Shown here: positions 60,261-64,000 of the stretch, piece by piece
Position numbering within the stretch: the stretch's first letter is position 1
Layout: every line of letters begins with the position of its first letter
NCBI RefSeq assembly: GCF_009870125.1
Contig: NC_046679.1
Coordinates: forward strand, 12,338,001-12,402,000
Length of the DNA stretch: 64,000 nucleotides
Direction of reading: 5' to 3'
Source of the DNA: Drosophila pseudoobscura
Taxonomy: Eukaryota > Arthropoda > Insecta > Diptera > Drosophilidae
Program-made: the position numbers and the translations under genes
The notes under the pieces: model-generated
Told to the model about the DNA's origin: nothing
The model's input: only the letters and a program-made list of their open reading frames with translations
Databases searched by the model: none

Positions 60261-60802
60261 TAATTACGCCCTTACTTAGGTAAAGTGCATTTTTCGTCAA
60301 ACTTAAAAGCTTATTCGATAATATCCTTTCAGTTTGCTCTTATGACTGTCGTGGGAATTCTGCCCGATAGCTGGATCTATACGGAGAGCCGGGACCGACT
60401 GAAATACCCCTGAAACCGCAGACCGCCGTATCCTCAATCGCAGAGTCAGAGCAGAGCCAAAGGAAAACAAACAAAACCAGCCATCGGAATCGTCCAGAAG
60501 CAAACCCGAGGAGGGGCAACGCCAGAGAAAGACTAATCAGGATAGCGGTGGCAACTATTACAAAAGTTATTGCGTCCTTGGCATTTGCAACAACAGGAAG
60601 CACCTCAAGCAGAGCGCAAAAGGAGGTCGCGGAAGGTCGAGGAATCAGTGCAGGAGCAGGGAGAATCCTTTATTGAGCCACCCATTCCGCAAGCACAGCC
60701 ACCGTGGCCCAACGACACCACAGCACCTCCAACGGCAGCAGCGGCGCCAGCCTTGGCGTTGGCAGTGGCGCTGGCGTTGGCGTTGGCAGCGTCCCCGTCA
60801 TC
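60261..60802 (+). other. 5' UTR exon of PKD
   Basis: An acceptor at 60330-60332 (ATCCTTTCAG) begins a sequence that runs without a donor into the ATG at 60803. In-frame stops lie upstream, for example at 60674-60676. Just before it, 60261-60279 could be a 19-nt micro-exon, separated by a 53-bp GT-AG intron at 60280-60332. Confidence 0.45.
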
Positions 60803-63800
60803 ATGGAGGGGCCCGAGGTGACATTTCTGTTCCAATTTGGCAGCATTCGCGATGCAGTTAGCGTGCCCGTAACCGCCCTCACGCTCAAATCACTCAAGGA
60901 TATGGCCTGTGATTTCATCAACACAAAGGTAAGATGTGGGAAATGGAAGTCTGCATGGATGGAAGCAGTCTTGGAAGAACTAGGGCCAACCCCAAAGGGT
61001 GTCGGGGTCACCATCTGCTTTCGTGTATTATGCATGATCCAGAGCTGGGAGCTGGTCATGTCAATAAGTAAATATTTTTATTTGCCATCTGCGCAGAGGT
61101 GGAACGCGGTCAAGTCAACACAAAGTCCATTCCGGAGCTCCTCCGAGTCCGATTACGAGTCCGAATCCCTGGCCAGAGCCATGTGGATAGAGAGGGGAAG
61201 ATTAATAAATGTCTATGTGTGCAGAATAATTGCTTTATTTCATTAAGTCCAAGTAACATAGACATGACTCGCTTACTTTCTCGTGAGGGAGATGGGGTGG
61301 TGGGGAGGCAGGGCTGCTATCCATGGCCAATTCAATTAACCAAGCCGCAACCGGTGACCCATAACGAGGCACTGCCAACGGCAGCTGCTCCTGACTTGGA
61401 ACTTGCTCCACCTCCTCTCGTGACCATGTGGGCGCCACGAGCCACGCGCCACTTCTATCATAGCCAAGGGTCCCTCCCCCCAAATGGAAATGCGTACTCG
61501 TATTTTGTGTCCGATAAGGTTTATTTACAGGAGGATCCATTGGATCAATATATGTATCCGACTAGTATAGAATTGACAGGAAAAATGAAGAAAAGACCTC
61601 CGCATTGGGAAAAGCTTCAAGAGAGTTTTCCAAGCGACGTTCCACTGCAGTTAGCTTTCGCATATTTTATTTATCTTTTGTTGTTGGCTATCAATTGAAA
61701 TCGATATGATATTTTGTGCATATGGCCCGCTGAATCTTATCAGGCAATCAATTAAGATACGAATACGAATATGATATGATAATGGGGGGGAGGCCCGCAC
61801 TCCCGTATGCAAAAATGAGCGTTAAATGAAGCAAAACACCGCAAATGGACATGGACATGGCCAGTAAAACTCCAACACTCTTGTGGCACATTTCAGATAC
61901 CGGATAGCGGACTCACGTATCTGTCGGAGCGGATTCTGCTGTTCGTGCACGACTACAGCACACCCAATGTGCTGCACATTATCAATTCGGCAGCGGAAGT
62001 GGTGGACGAGACCCTGGTGGAAATTGTATTGACAGCCAGCCGTAAGACCCTAACCGAGCCTCAATCTGGGCTTTGACTGACCGCCACGTTTATCTGCCAC
62101 CCACAGCCATCCTGTATCCGACGTCCGAGATGCCAACTCTGAAGCCGCACAGCCTCAATGTGCATTCCTACAAGGGGCCGACATTCTGTGATTTCTGCGG
62201 TGAAATGCTGTTCGGCCTGGTGCGTCAGGGCCTCAAGTGTGATGGTATGTTGCCCATTTATGACAACTGTTTTCCTTTGGCCGGACTAATCCGCCTGTTC
62301 AATATCCTTCTTCTCGCACCCCCCCCACAGGCTGCGGTCAGAACTATCACAAGCGATGTGTGGTGAAAATACCGAACAACTGTAACCGCTCGAATGACGC
62401 CACATCGAGACGCTCCTTCACCCTGCAGACGCCACGCAGCCCGTCCGGCAGCTCACAGCAGTCGCTCCTCTCCTCCGCCGAGGAGTCAACGGGCCGGAAT
62501 GACTCCAGCAGTTCTCTGGTAAAGCGCATGTCGGACCTTATGAATGACATTATTAAGAATTGACACGTTCGTGGACAGACGTGTAGACGTGTGGGGAAAG
62601 CACGTCAGCTATCCTCGTCCTAACCCTCGTCCTTCCAGTGTGCATACATACGCACATATGTGTGTGTACCGAGTATCTGTGTGAATGCCAGTGAGTGTTG
62701 CGAATGAATAGTGCGTAGTGGTGACGGTTGACAGTTTGGGGCATCCCTACGAGTATTTAAAATTGTACTTACCCTCTTATTTTTTGTATTCTCTTCATTT
62801 TTGAATAAATTTTCATTTTGCTTACATTTAATGGCTCATTAACTCTTTTAAATACTCGTAGGGGGGTGTCCGAAGCAGAGAGTTAAAGGTCCTGGGGAAA
62901 ACTCTTTAGGGTTCGTGGAGTACCCCTTCAGTCTCTGCGAAAGCTTAGAGAAAAAATGCCTGGGATATATATGATCTCTGTATCCACTAAAAGGATATCA
63001 ATTCTCCCATGGTGTAGTTCCTAACACTTCACAAAAATTTGTTCTATTTGTATAATTCAAACGAAGAATCCTCAAGGCAATAATTTCATATTCGTATGAA
63101 CTTCCGCACAGTATTACCCGAGGGATAGTTGGCATTCATAACACTCCGTCTCCGATGACATTTTAAGGCAGTCTTGTCATAATTTATACTATTAGTTTTA
63201 GTCAATTATCTCTATTAGTTAGAGTGGACTGTACACTATCCCGTGTGGTACGCCGACTGAAGACGCTTCTCCAGAGGAACCCAATTTGCTAATTAAGTCT
63301 CTCCCCGTCTCTCCCCTCCACCCGCAGAACATACCCGGACGACACCAGCGCACTCACTCGTCGGGCAGCCGGAACGGCCTGACTGCACTCCGCATCCCGC
63401 ACACGTTCCAGGTCCACACATACGGGATCCCGACGGTGTGCCAGCTGTGCAAGAAGCTGCTGAAGGGGCTCTTCAAGCAGGGGCTGCAGTGCCGCGACTG
63501 CCAGTACAATACGCACAAGAAGTGCATGGACAAGGTGCCGCTGGACTGCACGGGAGAGGCGCAGCTCTCTCAGCTGCAGATGCAGGCGGAGATCGGCGAC
63601 GGGACGCCGCGCAAGGAGCGGGACAACTTCTTCCGCGAGGAGTTCGATGACAGCGATTTCGAGGACTCACCCAGTCCGCAGCCGGAGTACGGAAAGTACG
63701 GCAAGGGGGCGATGGGAGGCGGTGTAAATCTGGTTGCAGGGAGACCCAGGGAGCCGCCCAAGGCGCTTACCAACGCCCACAACTCCCCCCCGGAGCTGGT

Positions 63801-64000
63801 CAACGGAGGGATGGGCGACGATGGCAGCGGCAGCGGCAGCGTGGGAGGGGAGACGAAGTCCAGCGACGGCCAGTCGGAGCAGTCTCAGTCCTCGTCCTCC
63901 TCCTCGCCCAGCGCCAACATCCCGCTGATGCGCATCGTGCAGTCCGTGAAGCACACGAAGAAGCGCGGCGGCCAGGCCCTGAAGGAGGGGTGGCTGGTCC
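60803..64000 (+). CDS. PKD: Protein kinase D, N-terminal part, truncated by the window edge
   Basis: Coding exons are 60803-60928, 61897-62041, 62107-62244, 62331-62518 and 63328 to the window end; all junctions keep phase, giving 423 residues. The N-terminus [15 protein letters not shown] is the conserved PKD start. C1a (105-154) and C1b (224-273) both keep the full H-X12-C-X2-C-X13-C-X2-C-X4-H-X2-C-X7-C zinc pattern. The linker after C1b is acidic and Ser-rich, and LKEGWLV at the edge is the first strand of the PH domain. PH and kinase domains lie beyond the window. PKD is a diacylglycerol-activated Ser/Thr kinase acting at the Golgi and plasma membrane downstream of PKC. The ATG at 60803 is the first in frame after a stop. 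Confidence 0.93.
61264..61698 (+). CDS. 144-residue open frame in a PKD intron, possible nested gene
   Basis: An ATG at 61264 opens 144 codons to a TGA at 61696-61698, inside the PKD intron on the same strand. The middle is Pro/Ala-rich. The last 60 residues have protein-like character, with [20 protein letters not shown], a basic [12 protein letters not shown] stretch and a hydrophobic end [17 protein letters not shown] that could be a tail anchor. No family is recognised. The frame continues open upstream of the ATG to about 61099. It could be a young or chance frame. Confidence 0.25.
   Translation: MTRLLSREGDGVVGRQGCYPWPIQLTKPQPVTHNEALPTAAAPDLELAPPPLVTMWAPRATRHFYHSQGSLPPNGNAYSYFVSDKVYLQEDPLDQYMYPTSIELTGKMKKRPPHWEKLQESFPSDVPLQLAFAYFIYLLLLAIN
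62519..62809 (+). other. Possible alternative 3' end of PKD (C1a-only isoform)
   Basis: If the donor at 62519 is not used, the frame continues for 14 codons, [14 protein letters not shown], to a TGA at 62561-62563. A polyadenylation signal AATAAA follows at 62804-62809. The product would be 213 residues with C1a but no C1b, PH or kinase domain. Confidence 0.3.
62810..63327. other. Rest of the PKD intron before the C1b exon
   Basis: AT-rich intronic DNA, nothing recognised. The acceptor CACCCGCAG ends at 63327. Confidence 0.6.

Overview
The window looks like a piece of a Drosophila chromosome, most likely from the obscura group. Genes are sparse and split by GT-AG introns, some of them only about 50-60 bp long. 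Intergenic DNA is long and rich in CA/GT, GA and CAG/CAA simple repeats. Several copies of one DINE-1/SGM-like element carry the obscura-type ends (TATACCCGATACTC, AACGTTGTGAGTTGC). The gene at the right end is Protein kinase D, which lies on 3R (Muller E) in D. melanogaster, so this is probably Muller element E, an autosome in the obscura group.

Layout from left to right. (1) At 1-234, on the minus strand, is the start of a gene with a very acidic N-terminus that runs off the window. (2) At 6708-9338 (+) is an uninterrupted 876-residue four-PDZ protein, clearly a Patj (Crumbs-complex scaffold) paralog without the N-terminal L27 domain; it looks like a retrogene. (3) About 9.8-31 kb is mostly non-coding, with a Tc1-like terminus near 19.88 kb and a repeat array at 22.55-23.75 kb. 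That array is interrupted by a 571-bp element of the DINE-like family carrying gene-like sequence. (4) At 31673-33998 (+) I assembled a four-exon gene for a 72-residue small transmembrane protein. Its exons are all under 65 bp. It has a long 3' UTR to about 36.2 kb and a possible stop-codon readthrough extension. (5) At 39349-50967 (+) is a five-exon short-chain dehydrogenase/reductase (retinol-dehydrogenase-like), with an exactly spaced Inr/DPE promoter at 39152. Its catalytic Tyr is replaced by Phe. (6) At 52841-53452 (+) is a compact intronless gene for a 203-residue unrecognised Ser/Pro-rich protein. (7) From about 54.9 kb to the window end is PKD (+), with probable 5' UTR exons, then coding exons from 60803 encoding the N-terminus, C1a, C1b and the first residues of the PH domain. 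The kinase domain lies beyond the window.

The genes are ordinary neighbours rather than an operon or a single pathway. The points most worth a second look are the small membrane-protein gene and its possible readthrough, the Patj retrocopy with an intron-like 51-nt segment inside PDZ3, the Phe-for-Tyr SDR, the element with captured-looking gene sequence, and a possible C1a-only PKD isoform.
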